A DNA stretch of 64,000 nucleotides from Candidatus Delongbacteria bacterium (GTDB lineage: Bacteria; UBA4055): NCBI GenBank assembly GCA_016937995.1, contig JAFGVM010000024.1, forward strand, positions 1 through 64,000, written 5' to 3'. The translations under genes and the position numbers were made by a program. The notes below the pieces were generated by a model. The model was not told where the DNA came from, searched no databases, and worked only from the letters and a program-made list of their open reading frames with translations. Below are positions 1 to 7,001 of this stretch, piece after piece. The number at the start of each line of letters is the position of its first letter. Position 1 is the stretch's first letter.

Positions 1-77
1 CACTTATCACTTATCACTTATCACTTATCACTTATCACTTATCACTTATCACTTATCACTTACCACTGACCACTTAC
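1..77. repeat. Heptanucleotide tandem array (CACTTAT)
   Basis: Eight perfect copies of CACTTAT run from position 1 to 56, followed by three decayed copies (CACTTAC, CACTGAC, CACTTAC) to 77. The array probably continues left of the window. It ends nine bases from the stop codon of the minus-strand marR gene. It is one of several period-7 arrays in the window, most of which touch the 3' end of a gene. Confidence 0.95.
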
Positions 78-85
78 AACTATCT

Positions 86-568
86 TTAACAGTTATCGCT
101 ACCTGAAAGCTGTGTATCAAGCTTATCGTTATTCTCGATGTTGTCAACCCATATATCGTTTAAAATAGTTACTCCATTCAATATCGCATCAATTTTTTTT
201 TCGGGTACATTTTCGAACATAGTATTGAAATAATTCATAGTAATTTCATAAAGTTCTTTTGATGTTTTTAGGCCTTTCGGTGTCAATGTAACATTAATAC
301 CACGCCTGTCCTTGGGATCCATATCTCTTCGCAATATACCCGCTTCCTCTAAAGATGCTACAATTCTTGTCACTCCCCCTGATGTAATATTCAAGCGTTC
401 AGCCAAATCTTTAACCGATAAAATATCTGCATCAAAATATTGTTTTAAGCAATTTAGTTCTGAACAGGTGACTTTTAATTTTGCTGCGATCTTTTTATCC
501 TTGAATTGACAATTGATCTTCATCATATTCATTATTTGAGATATTATAGCTATTTTATTTTTATCCAT
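86..568 (-). CDS. MarR-family redox-type regulator (paralogue 1)
   Basis: This is a 160-residue winged-helix MarR regulator. The recognition region around SVKDLAERLNITSGGVTRIV and the wing DRRGINVTL are clear. The ATG at 568 is preferred over an upstream in-frame TTG at 625, because that TTG lies inside the gene's own -35 box and the ATG has an AAAGG ribosome site. Four cysteines (residues 20, 35, 40 and the C-terminal residue 160) occur at matching places in the paralogue at 24353-24838, and both proteins end in DNC. This suggests thiol or Fe-S sensing, which is inference. The gene is divergent from the DUF134/DUF5320/ORP-like genes, which it probably regulates together with itself through an overlapping operator. 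Confidence 0.9.
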   Translation of the reverse strand: MDKNKIAIISQIMNMMKINCQFKDKKIAAKLKVTCSELNCLKQYFDADILSVKDLAERLNITSGGVTRIVASLEEAGILRRDMDPKDRRGINVTLTPKGLKTSKELYEITMNYFNTMFENVPEKKIDAILNGVTILNDIWVDNIENNDKLDTQLSGSDNC

Positions 569-596
569 ATTTTGCGCCTTTTTTAATTCACGATGT

Positions 597-625
597 AATT
601 TATTGACACTCTCAACTATTGTCAA
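597..625 (-). promoter_or_regulatory. marR1 promoter with overlapping inverted-repeat operator
   Basis: A TTGACA box (620-625) and TAAATT (597-602) are separated by exactly 17 bases. The spacer ends in TGTCAA, so the pair TTGACA-N11-TGTCAA forms an inverted repeat across the promoter. The promoter of the second marR gene (24865-24893) has the same boxes, spacing and most of the spacer. An autoregulatory MarR site is the simplest reading. Confidence 0.7.
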
Positions 626-688
626 GTGAAATATTTGACATTTTAACTTTGTTTTATTTTCGCCTCTCCGTTTTTTCTCATTTTACAC

Positions 689-717
689 TTGACTTTTGCA
701 CATATGTTCATTATATT
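689..717 (+). promoter_or_regulatory. Sigma-70-type promoter for the DUF134 gene
   Basis: TTGACT (689-694) and TATATT (712-717) are separated by 17 bases, placing the transcript start roughly 15 bases before the ATG at 740. It is divergent from the marR1 promoter, with about 60 bases between the two -35 boxes, so a regulator bound here could affect both directions. Confidence 0.65.
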
Positions 718-739
718 TCTTCTAAACAACGGAGAATGT

Positions 740-1183
740 ATGTCAAGACCTAAAATAAATAGAAGTGTTTTAAAACCACCTATGTTCACTGAATTTAAAC
801 CGGTAGGAGTACCGAGCAGGATACTCTCACAGACATTTTTAAGCTTAGATGAATATGAGGCTTTTAGATTAGCTGATCACTTAGGTTTTGGGCATGAAGA
901 AGCATCTGAAGAAATGAATATTTCACGATCAACTTTTACAAGATTGATAGAACAGGCAAGAAAAAAAGTTGCGGGAATGTTGATCAATGGAAACATTCTA
1001 ACAATCGAAGGCGGGAATATCCATTTCAGAAAAAATACTATCCGCTGTAATTCATGTGGGCATACGTTCATTATAGACATTAATGCAAACATAGTCAAAT
1101 GTCCGGAATGTAATTCTGACAGCTTACAAAACTTTGCAGGAAATTTTGGACATGGCAGATGTTGCAGAGGAAGAAATAGATAA
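740..1183 (+). CDS. DUF134-family protein with C-terminal zinc ribbon
   Basis: A 147-residue protein. The start MSRPKINR with the later segments FKPVGVP, LSLDEYEAFRLAD and ISRSTFTRLIEQARKK is the DUF134 signature, a family with a helix-turn-helix of the sigma-factor region-4 kind. A zinc ribbon follows (Cys103, 106, 121, 124), and the end carries a CC pair and a basic tail. The ATG at 740 with a GGAG ribosome site is chosen over an in-frame start about 17 codons upstream that would begin on the -35 box. DUF134 genes commonly neighbour DUF5320 and COG1433 genes in anaerobes, as here. It is probably a DNA-binding regulator; its target is unknown. Confidence 0.88.
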   Translation: MSRPKINRSVLKPPMFTEFKPVGVPSRILSQTFLSLDEYEAFRLADHLGFGHEEASEEMNISRSTFTRLIEQARKKVAGMLINGNILTIEGGNIHFRKNTIRCNSCGHTFIIDINANIVKCPECNSDSLQNFAGNFGHGRCCRGRNR

Positions 1184-1218
1184 AACTGTGCCATTCGTTT
1201 GACACAAAGGAGGTAAAA

Positions 1219-1527
1219 ATGCCAAGAGGTGACAGAACGGGTCCAAACAGTGAAGGCCCAATGACAGGAAGAAGAATGGGATATTGCGCAGGCAACGATC
1301 GTCCCGGTTATACTGAAAGTAACCAATACTTCGGAAGAGGCGGTGGTGGTTTCAGAAGAAGAGGAGGAAGAGGTTTTGGCGGTGGTTTTGGTTTCCGAGG
1401 TGAAAATTTCAACTCTGATTTCACTACAAATGTATCTGAAAAAACATTGCTGGAAAATGAAATAAGAATTCTTAAAGATCAACTGAGTTCGTTGGAGAAG
1501 AAACTTAGTGAGTCGGGAGATAGATAA
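1219..1527 (+). CDS. DUF5320-family small Gly/Arg-rich protein
   Basis: A 102-residue protein opening MPRGDRTGPNSEGPMTGR followed by GYCAG, the typical N-terminus of DUF5320 proteins. The middle is a Gly/Arg/Phe low-complexity run, and residues from about 75 on (LLENEIRILKDQLSSLEKKL) should form a short coiled coil. A near-perfect AAAGGAGGT ribosome site precedes the ATG, suggesting strong translation. Function is unknown. The family accompanies COG1433 and MinD-ferredoxin genes in anaerobic bacteria and archaea. The next gene starts two bases after its stop codon. Confidence 0.85.
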   Translation: MPRGDRTGPNSEGPMTGRRMGYCAGNDRPGYTESNQYFGRGGGGFRRRGGRGFGGGFGFRGENFNSDFTTNVSEKTLLENEIRILKDQLSSLEKKLSESGDR

Positions 1528-1528
1528 A

Positions 1529-1777
1529 ATGAGTCTTTTTGGCAATGGTAATCGTAGCGGTAGTAGAAGAGGCCAAGGCAGATCCGCCCAGGGTCAAGAT
1601 TTAGGTAAAGGCGGTGGAAAAGGTAGAAATAATGGTAGTGCCTTGGGTACAGGTGGTTCTTGTGCCTGTGCAAAATGCGGTGCTAAAATACCTCACCAGC
1701 AAGGGACACCATGTACTCAGTTAAAATGCCATGAATGCGGGAACACACTGGTCAGAGAAGAATTATTGAATAAGTAA
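1529..1777 (+). CDS. Small zinc-ribbon/rubredoxin-like protein
   Basis: An 82-residue protein. The first 43 residues are Gly/Arg/Ser-rich. The C-terminal half carries six cysteines (45, 47, 50, 62, 67, 70) in a C-x-C-x2-C ... P-C-x4-C-x2-C pattern, which can bind one metal or Fe-S centre. The ATG at 1529 has a GGGAG site and lies one base after the DUF5320 stop codon, so an in-frame GTG at 1508 is less likely. It is co-transcribed with the DUF134 and DUF5320 genes. Function is unknown; it may bind zinc or iron. Confidence 0.8.
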   Translation: MSLFGNGNRSGSRRGQGRSAQGQDLGKGGGKGRNNGSALGTGGSCACAKCGAKIPHQQGTPCTQLKCHECGNTLVREELLNK

Positions 1778-1784
1778 ATAATTT

Positions 1785-1825
1785 AAACCGTCAGTCTTGA
1801 AGGCTGACGGTTTATAATTTTTTCT
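1785..1825 (+). terminator. Rho-independent terminator after the zinc-ribbon gene
   Basis: Perfect arms AAACCGTCAG and CTGACGGTTT lie at the two ends of 1785-1813, followed by a T-rich tract. It ends the DUF134/DUF5320 transcript, so the next gene at 1905 probably has its own promoter or depends on read-through. Confidence 0.85.
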
Positions 1826-1904
1826 TTGTATAAAAGTAAGAGAGTTAATGTCATTGGTTAAGAAATTGATCAGTGGAATTTAAAAAATTATAAAAGGAAA
1901 CAAA

Positions 1905-2267
1905 ATGAAAAAATTATTCGCGGTTCCAACAGAAAACAAAAAGTTATGTGCTCATTTCGGTCATTGCGAGAAATTCGCAATAGTCGAAACTTTTGAAGGT
2001 AAGATCGTAAAAGAAGAATTTGTTGAACCACCTGAGCACCAACCTGGAACATTTCCTAAATTTTTAGCTGATATGGGAGTCAATACTATTATCGCGGGTG
2101 GAATGGGGCAAAAGGCGCAGGATCTCTTCGCAATGAACAATATAGAAGTTTATATGGGTGTTAATTCTGAAGATCCTTCTAAACTGGTTTTAAACTATTT
2201 GAACGATCAGCTTGAAACTGGAGACAATCAGTGTGGACATGGACCTGATCATGTATGTGAACATTAA
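1905..2267 (+). CDS. COG1433 dinitrogenase-cofactor/ORP-like protein 1
   Basis: A 120-residue protein of the NifX/NafY/'orange protein' family (dinitrogenase iron-molybdenum cofactor domain, about residues 2-100). It shows the family's FGHCEKF and GGMGQKAQDLF segments, in which a single RNase-H-like domain binds metal clusters. The C-terminal tail is rich in Cys and His (CGHGPDHVCEH), a likely extra metal site. An AAAGGA ribosome site precedes the start. It heads the group with two MinD-ferredoxin ATPases. No nitrogenase gene is present, so a nitrogenase role is not supported. Confidence 0.87.
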   Translation: MKKLFAVPTENKKLCAHFGHCEKFAIVETFEGKIVKEEFVEPPEHQPGTFPKFLADMGVNTIIAGGMGQKAQDLFAMNNIEVYMGVNSEDPSKLVLNYLNDQLETGDNQCGHGPDHVCEH

Positions 2268-2268
2268 G

Positions 2269-2336
2269 TCAGAAGTTAGAAGTTAGAAGTCAGAAGTTGA
2301 TAACATATCTAAAATCTAAATTCTAAAGTCTAAAAT
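2269..2336. repeat. Two abutting period-7 arrays
   Basis: Starting two bases after the stop codon of the COG1433 gene are GTCAGAA, GTTAGAA, GTTAGAA, GTCAGAA and a decayed copy (2269-2303), followed by CTAAAAT, CTAAATT, CTAAAGT, CTAAAAT (2309-2336). The two units differ in sequence but keep the 7-bp period. They separate the COG1433 gene from the MinD ATPase gene. Confidence 0.9.
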
Positions 2337-2356
2337 AGTATTTGAGGTTAAATATA

Positions 2357-3223
2357 ATGAAAATAGCTATAGCAAGTGGTAAAGGAGGAACTGGAAAAAC
2401 GACACTTTCCACCAACTTAGGAAGCTTTTTAGCTGAAAACAATGATGTCGTTTTAGTAGATCTTGATGTTGAAGAACCTAATTCAGGGTTATTTCTAAAA
2501 AGTACATTGATCAAGAAATATGACAAATTTAGAATGGTGCCTGAATGGGATCTTACAAATTGTACTTTATGTGGAAATTGTCAGAAAGTTTGTAATTTTC
2601 ATGCAGTTATTACTCTGAAAACAAAAGTAATGGTCTTTCCTCAGCTTTGTCACGGATGTTATGCCTGTAGTGAGCTATGTCCGAACAATTCTCTTCCTAT
2701 GAAACAGGAGAAAATGGGAGAACTAAAACATTTCAAAGTTGGAAAGCTTAATTTTGTTGAGAGCAGATTGGATGTCGGTCAGGAACAAGCTGTCCCACTT
2801 ATATCCCAAACGCTTGAATTTGTTGATGAAAAATATACGAAAGAAACAATTAAGTTATATGACTCTCCCCCGGGAACATCTTGTCCGGTGATCGAAGCAA
2901 CTAAAGATGCTGATTTTGTTATCCTCGTAACAGAACCAACGCCCTTTGGATTTCATGACCTGAAACTCGCAATAGATACAATGAGAGTTTTGAAAAAAGA
3001 GATTGGAGTTGTTGTCAATCGTTATGGTATAGGCAATAACGATGTAATTGATTACTGTGAAAAAGAAAATATTCCTGTAATAGCCACTATACCCAATGAT
3101 AGGAAAATTGCAGAACTTTATTCCCGGGGAGAATTATTATACGATAAAATTACTGAAGTAAAAAAAGAATTAGAAAAAATAAGTAAATTTATTTTTGATA
3201 GAAATATCGGAGGTAACAAATGA
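2357..3223 (+). CDS. MinD-superfamily ATPase with inserted ferredoxin domain (1)
   Basis: A 288-residue P-loop ATPase of the Mrp/MinD group (COG1149). The deviant Walker A SGKGGTGKTT is at residues 7-16 and VDLDVEEPN at 35-42. A 2[4Fe-4S] ferredoxin domain is inserted, with cysteines at 69, 72, 75, 79 and 98, 101, 104, 108; the later motif is SPPGTSCPV. The ATG at 2357 (GAGG site nine bases upstream) is preferred over the in-frame TTG at 2342. The family is thought to move electrons or clusters in an ATP-dependent way. The homologous pair in Desulfovibrio belongs to the ORP complex. It overlaps the next gene by four bases (ATGA), so the two products are probably partners. Confidence 0.9.
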   Translation: MKIAIASGKGGTGKTTLSTNLGSFLAENNDVVLVDLDVEEPNSGLFLKSTLIKKYDKFRMVPEWDLTNCTLCGNCQKVCNFHAVITLKTKVMVFPQLCHGCYACSELCPNNSLPMKQEKMGELKHFKVGKLNFVESRLDVGQEQAVPLISQTLEFVDEKYTKETIKLYDSPPGTSCPVIEATKDADFVILVTEPTPFGFHDLKLAIDTMRVLKKEIGVVVNRYGIGNNDVIDYCEKENIPVIATIPNDRKIAELYSRGELLYDKITEVKKELEKISKFIFDRNIGGNK

Positions 3224-4095
3224 AAGAAATTGTAGTAATCTCCGGTAAAGGTGGAACTGGTAAAACATCTATCACTGCTTCTTTTGCGTATTTAGGCGGA
3301 AAAGATGTTGTTGTTGCTGATTGCGATGTCGATGCAGCTGATATGCATCTTCTGATGGAACCAAAAAAGTCTACTGCTGAAGATTTTTATAGTGGTGTTC
3401 TTGCAGAGATAGATCAAAATTTATGTGTTAAATGCGGTAAATGTTCAGAAGTTTGTCGCTGGAATGCAATACCTTGTAAAAATGATGAATATACAGTTAA
3501 CCCATTAGACTGTGAAGGATGTGGATATTGTGCTCGTGTTTGTCCAATGGAAGCTATTAGTATGAATGAGCAAAATGTTGGAGAATGGTTTATATCTGAA
3601 ACAAGAGTAAACAATACCATGATACATGCAAGACTTGGCATCGGCTCTGAAAACTCTGGAAAACTTGTTGCACATGTTAAGAATAAAGCAAAAATGTTAG
3701 CTTTAGAAACTAAAAAAGATTTCATTATTGTCGATGGTTCTCCCGGTATTGGTTGTCCTGTTGTATCATCTCTTTCAGGTGCTCATTTTGTGGTTCTTGT
3801 AACCGAACCTACTGTGGCAGGGCTACACGATCTGAGAAGAGTTTATCAACTTGTAAATAAATTTCAAATTCCTGCAGGATGTATAATTAACAAGGCTGAC
3901 TTGAATAATGAAGTTTCTGATGAAATAAAAGAATTTCTTGATGAGGAAAAAATTGTACATTTAGCTGATCTTCCATATGATGAAAATTTCACTAAGGCTA
4001 TGACACTGGGTAAAACAATAGTAGAATATGATAAAAGTAAGTTAAGAGAAACTCTGACAGATACTTGGAACGAGATAAAAAGAATAGTTATGTAA
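3220..4095 (+). CDS. MinD-superfamily ATPase with inserted ferredoxin domain (2)
   Basis: A 291-residue paralogue of the preceding protein with the same layout. Walker A SGKGGTGKTS is at 8-17, and the eight ferredoxin cysteines fall at exactly the same residue numbers (69, 72, 75, 79, 98, 101, 104, 108). SPGIGCPV follows later. The ATGA overlap with the upstream gene argues for coupled translation and a heterodimer, as proposed for the two ATPases of ORP loci. A run of REP-like hairpins follows before the next COG1433 gene. Confidence 0.9.
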   Translation: MKEIVVISGKGGTGKTSITASFAYLGGKDVVVADCDVDAADMHLLMEPKKSTAEDFYSGVLAEIDQNLCVKCGKCSEVCRWNAIPCKNDEYTVNPLDCEGCGYCARVCPMEAISMNEQNVGEWFISETRVNNTMIHARLGIGSENSGKLVAHVKNKAKMLALETKKDFIIVDGSPGIGCPVVSSLSGAHFVVLVTEPTVAGLHDLRRVYQLVNKFQIPAGCIINKADLNNEVSDEIKEFLDEEKIVHLADLPYDENFTKAMTLGKTIVEYDKSKLRETLTDTWNEIKRIVM

Positions 4096-4221
4096 GGAAC
4101 GCAGGGATGCGTTCCACAGCGTCTCTTTTTTACGACCAGCAAATGGATCTCCGTATTCCCGATAAATCGGGATAAACCGATGCACGAAGATGACAAAATG
4201 TAAGGGCGTTATTTATAACGC
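4096..4221. repeat. Cluster of three REP-like palindromes
   Basis: Three hairpins lie between genes: GGAACGCA/TGCGTTCC (4096-4115), TCCCGAT/ATCGGGA (4157-4172) and GGCGTTA/TAACGCC (4204-4221). The stretch 4140-4195 read on the minus strand starts GTCATCTTCGTGC and ends GAGATCCAT, matching the element at 26785-26813. The first hairpin recurs in opposite orientation at 56778-56797. Confidence 0.8.
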
Positions 4222-4249
4222 CAACTTATTAAAAAAAAGGAGAAATAAA

Positions 4250-4588
4250 ATGAAAATAGCATTTACTACGCAGGGAACTGAATGGGATTCAAAAATGGAT
4301 CCCCGATTTGGTAGAGCAGCCTGGATACTTGTATATGATGAAGATACTGACAAATTCTCATCAATAGACAACTCTGATGTTGCCGGGGAAGCTCACGGAG
4401 CCGGTCCGAGAACAGCGCAAAGATTATTCGAATTTCAACCTGATGTTTTGATCACAGGTAATGGTCCGGGTGGAAATGCGGGTACAGCTCTGAAGGAAGC
4501 AGGAATTGTTTCTTACATAGGAGCCGGAGATATGACTGTTAAAGAAGCTTTTAGTGCTTTTAAGAATAACAGTCTTAAAAAGGCATAA
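4250..4588 (+). CDS. COG1433 dinitrogenase-cofactor/ORP-like protein 2
   Basis: A 112-residue single-domain protein of the NifX/ORP family with MDPRFGRAAWILVYD near the N-terminus and GNGPGGNAGTAL in the second half, both typical of the fold. The ATG at 4250 with an AGGAG site is chosen over an in-frame ATG at 4190, which would run through a repeat hairpin. It sits 64 bases before the CoA-disulfide-reductase-like gene. It probably carries or binds a metal cluster. The second of three family members in the locus. Confidence 0.87.
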   Translation: MKIAFTTQGTEWDSKMDPRFGRAAWILVYDEDTDKFSSIDNSDVAGEAHGAGPRTAQRLFEFQPDVLITGNGPGGNAGTALKEAGIVSYIGAGDMTVKEAFSAFKNNSLKKA

Positions 4589-4652
4589 AAATCAATGAAT
4601 TTAGAAGATGTATATATTCTAAATAGTATAAATAAAATTAGAAGGTAACAAA

Positions 4653-6002
4653 ATGAAGACGGATGTAGTAGTTATAGGCAGTAGCGCAGCCGGAATGGTT
4701 GTAGCTGCAACAGGTAAGAGAGTTCATCCTGAAAAAGATTTTACTGTGGTTACAAAACAACCAAAGACAATGATTCCATGCGGAATTCCATATATCTTTG
4801 GTTCTGTTGAAACCTCGAACAATAATATTCTTCCTGCAGAAAAAGTTTTTGAGCAGGCTGGAATTAAGGTAATACATGATGTGATTACTAAAATTGATCG
4901 AAAAAACAAAACTTGTGAATTAAAAAGCGGGGATAAATTAGAATACGATAAATTGGTCATCGCTACTGGTTCTACACCCCACAAACCTACGTGGCTAAAA
5001 GGACTTGAGAAAAATAATGTTTTCTTTGTTCCAAAGGATAAAATTTATCTTGATGATATGCAGGATCAATTAAAAGATTGTAAAGATATTGTTACGATCG
5101 GTGCAGGCTTCATTGGAGTTGAAATGTCTGATGAACTGAATAAAAACGGTAAGAATGTAACATTGATAGAAAAAATGCCTAATATTCTGGGATTAGCATT
5201 TGACAAAGAAATTTCAGAAAAAGTTGAAAAGATTTTAAAGGAAAGAGGAGTTAATCTTCTGACAGGAATAAGTGTTAAAGAAATTGTAGGATCAGAATCA
5301 GCTGAAGGTGTGCTACTCGATAATGGTGATATTTTAAAAGCAGATGCCATAATTATTTCGATGGGTTACAGACCAGATGTTAAATTAGCTAAAAAAGCAG
5401 ATATTCCGTTAAACGATCAAGGATTTATTCGGGTGGATGAATATATGAGAACTTCAGACCCAGATATTTTTGCTATTGGTGACTGTGCTGAAAAAAGAGA
5501 CTTTGTAACTAGAAAACCAAATCCCGTAATGCTTGCTTCAACTGCTTGTGCGGAAGCTCGTACGGCTGGAATGAATCTATTTAAACTTTCTGTTATTAAA
5601 ACTTTTAGCGGAACTATCTCTATCTTTTCTACAGCTATAGGAAATAGCGGTTTCGGAGTGGCCGGATTAACAGAATCTCAGGCGATTGCTGAAGGATTTG
5701 AAATTGTTACAGGATATGCTGAAGGTATTGACCGACATCCAGGTTCTCTTGCAGATTCACACCAGCAGTGTGTTAAATTGATCGTTGGTAAAGAATCAGG
5801 TGTAATTCTCGGTGGAGAAGCTTGCGGTGGTTTATCAACAGGAGAGCTTGTAAATATGATCGGAATTGTTATTCAAAACAGAATGAATATCAATTCACTA
5901 TTTACTGCTCAAATAGGTACTCACCCACTCCTAACAGCTTCACCTGCAGGATATCCGTTGTTGAAAGCAGTAGAAAATGCATTAATAAAATGGAGAAAGT
6001 AA
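4653..6002 (+). CDS. CoA-disulfide reductase / NAD(P)H-dependent sulfur reductase-like flavoprotein
   Basis: A 449-residue single-cysteine pyridine nucleotide-disulfide oxidoreductase. The FAD motif GSSAAG is at 9-14, the redox-active Cys43 lies in MIPCGIPYIFG, a second dinucleotide motif GAGFIGVE is near 150, the FAD-binding IFAIGDCAE follows, and there is a C-terminal dimerisation domain. The family reduces CoA disulfide, CoA persulfide, polysulfide or oxygen with NAD(P)H. The archaeal CoA-dependent sulfur reductase has this architecture. The C-terminus lacks a rhodanese domain. Its position among Fe-S and cofactor-binding proteins points to sulfur or redox metabolism; the substrate cannot be fixed from sequence. 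Confidence 0.85.
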   Translation: MKTDVVVIGSSAAGMVVAATGKRVHPEKDFTVVTKQPKTMIPCGIPYIFGSVETSNNNILPAEKVFEQAGIKVIHDVITKIDRKNKTCELKSGDKLEYDKLVIATGSTPHKPTWLKGLEKNNVFFVPKDKIYLDDMQDQLKDCKDIVTIGAGFIGVEMSDELNKNGKNVTLIEKMPNILGLAFDKEISEKVEKILKERGVNLLTGISVKEIVGSESAEGVLLDNGDILKADAIIISMGYRPDVKLAKKADIPLNDQGFIRVDEYMRTSDPDIFAIGDCAEKRDFVTRKPNPVMLASTACAEARTAGMNLFKLSVIKTFSGTISIFSTAIGNSGFGVAGLTESQAIAEGFEIVTGYAEGIDRHPGSLADSHQQCVKLIVGKESGVILGGEACGGLSTGELVNMIGIVIQNRMNINSLFTAQIGTHPLLTASPAGYPLLKAVENALIKWRK

Positions 6003-6038
6003 TTATTTAAGATATAATATTTGTAAATCGGAGACTAA

Positions 6039-6434
6039 ATGGAATTAATAACAGCATTTGCAACTGATGACGGTAAATTATTTATGGACAGGCATTTCGG
6101 TGATGCGAAGTACTATGATATTTATAGGATTTCTGCATCTGGTATGGAGCTTATTAAAAGAATTGATAATACCACTGAAGAAGAGGAAGAAGAAATTCAT
6201 GCTGATCCAAGGAAAGCTAAAGACATTTCAGGGTTACTGAAAGAAGAAAATGTACAAGTTGTTGTTTCTAAAGTTTTTGGTCCGAATATTAAAAGGATAA
6301 AGAAAAATTTCGTTTGTGTCGTTATGGAGAAAGAAAAAGAAATTTTTGATAGTATCGCGAAAATGCAAAGTTTTTTTGACATTATTGTTAGGGAATGGGA
6401 AAAAGGTGAAGACAGATTGATCTTTAAAATTTAA
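6039..6434 (+). CDS. COG1433 dinitrogenase-cofactor/ORP-like protein 3
   Basis: A 131-residue NifX/ORP-family protein recognised by the N-terminal MDRHFGDAKYYDIYRI and by VVVSKVFGPNIKRI in the second half. An acidic run of six glutamates (about residues 48-53) and a longer C-terminal helix distinguish it from the other two. It lies 36 bases after the flavoprotein and 13 bases before the CGGC gene, hence the same operon. It is more divergent than the other two family members. Confidence 0.82.
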   Translation: MELITAFATDDGKLFMDRHFGDAKYYDIYRISASGMELIKRIDNTTEEEEEEIHADPRKAKDISGLLKEENVQVVVSKVFGPNIKRIKKNFVCVVMEKEKEIFDSIAKMQSFFDIIVREWEKGEDRLIFKI

Positions 6435-6447
6435 TTCAGGTGACAAA

Positions 6448-6891
6448 ATGAAAACTAAAGTCGGTATTATAATTTGTGACCGGTATAAAAGTTGTGCCGG
6501 TGGAAAATGCTTTAGATCTTTACAGGAAAGAGATGGGGCATTCAGTATTTATCCTAAAGAAGAGGATGTTCAAATAGTTGGATATACTTCTTGCGGTGGT
6601 TGTCCCGGTGGGAATATTGAATATACTCCTGAAGAAATGATCAAGAACGGGGCAAATGTAATTCATCTTGCAACAGGAATGGTTGTCGGATATCCTCCAT
6701 GCCCCTTTATTGATCATTTTAGAAAATTTATTACTGAAAAATATGGAATAAAAGTTATTGTGGGGACTCATCCGATACCTGAGAAATATTATAAGACTCA
6801 TCATGAACTGGGTACATGGAATTCCCCTGAATGGCAGGAGATGATATCTCTTGTTTTACCTGATCAAAAAACCAGATTAAAGTACGATTAA
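6448..6891 (+). CDS. CGGC-domain protein
   Basis: A 147-residue protein of the CGGC family, named for the motif at residues 49-52 here. Further cysteines at 10, 16, 21 and 85 (YPPCPFI) are characteristic of the family, which is expected to bind metal or an Fe-S cluster and is found mainly in anaerobes. The last gene of the locus, followed by a strong terminator. Biochemical role unknown. Confidence 0.85.
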   Translation: MKTKVGIIICDRYKSCAGGKCFRSLQERDGAFSIYPKEEDVQIVGYTSCGGCPGGNIEYTPEEMIKNGANVIHLATGMVVGYPPCPFIDHFRKFITEKYGIKVIVGTHPIPEKYYKTHHELGTWNSPEWQEMISLVLPDQKTRLKYD

Positions 6892-6950
6892 GCTAATCTA
6901 TTAAAATGAATTTGTATTTCAGCAGAAACAAAAATTGATATTTAGTGAAA

Positions 6951-6980
6951 AAAGCCCGAAACATTTCGGGCTTTTTGCTA
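6951..6980. terminator. Bidirectional terminator between convergent genes
   Basis: AAAGCCCGAA and TTCGGGCTTT form a ten-pair stem flanked by A-rich sequence on one side and T-rich on the other. It can therefore stop both the plus-strand redox operon and the minus-strand VCBS-protein operon that ends at 7002. Confidence 0.88.
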
Positions 6981-7001
6981 TTGCAAATATTTTAAAAATA
7001 T

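Noticed and set aside
1-77. CRISPR or telomere-like array
   Set aside because: A 7-base unit without spacers, and similar short arrays with other units occur at gene ends elsewhere in the window.
569-625. 19-residue N-terminal extension of marR1
   Set aside because: Its TTG start is within the -35 box, and the paralogue aligns with the ATG at 568.
877-1545. 222-residue minus-strand reading frame
   Set aside because: Antisense to the DUF134 and DUF5320 genes and composed of low-complexity Ser/Thr sequence; both plus-strand genes have good ribosome sites.
1905-6434. Nitrogen-fixation genes
   Set aside because: The dinitrogenase-cofactor domain is shared by ORP-type proteins; no nifHDKENB genes are present.
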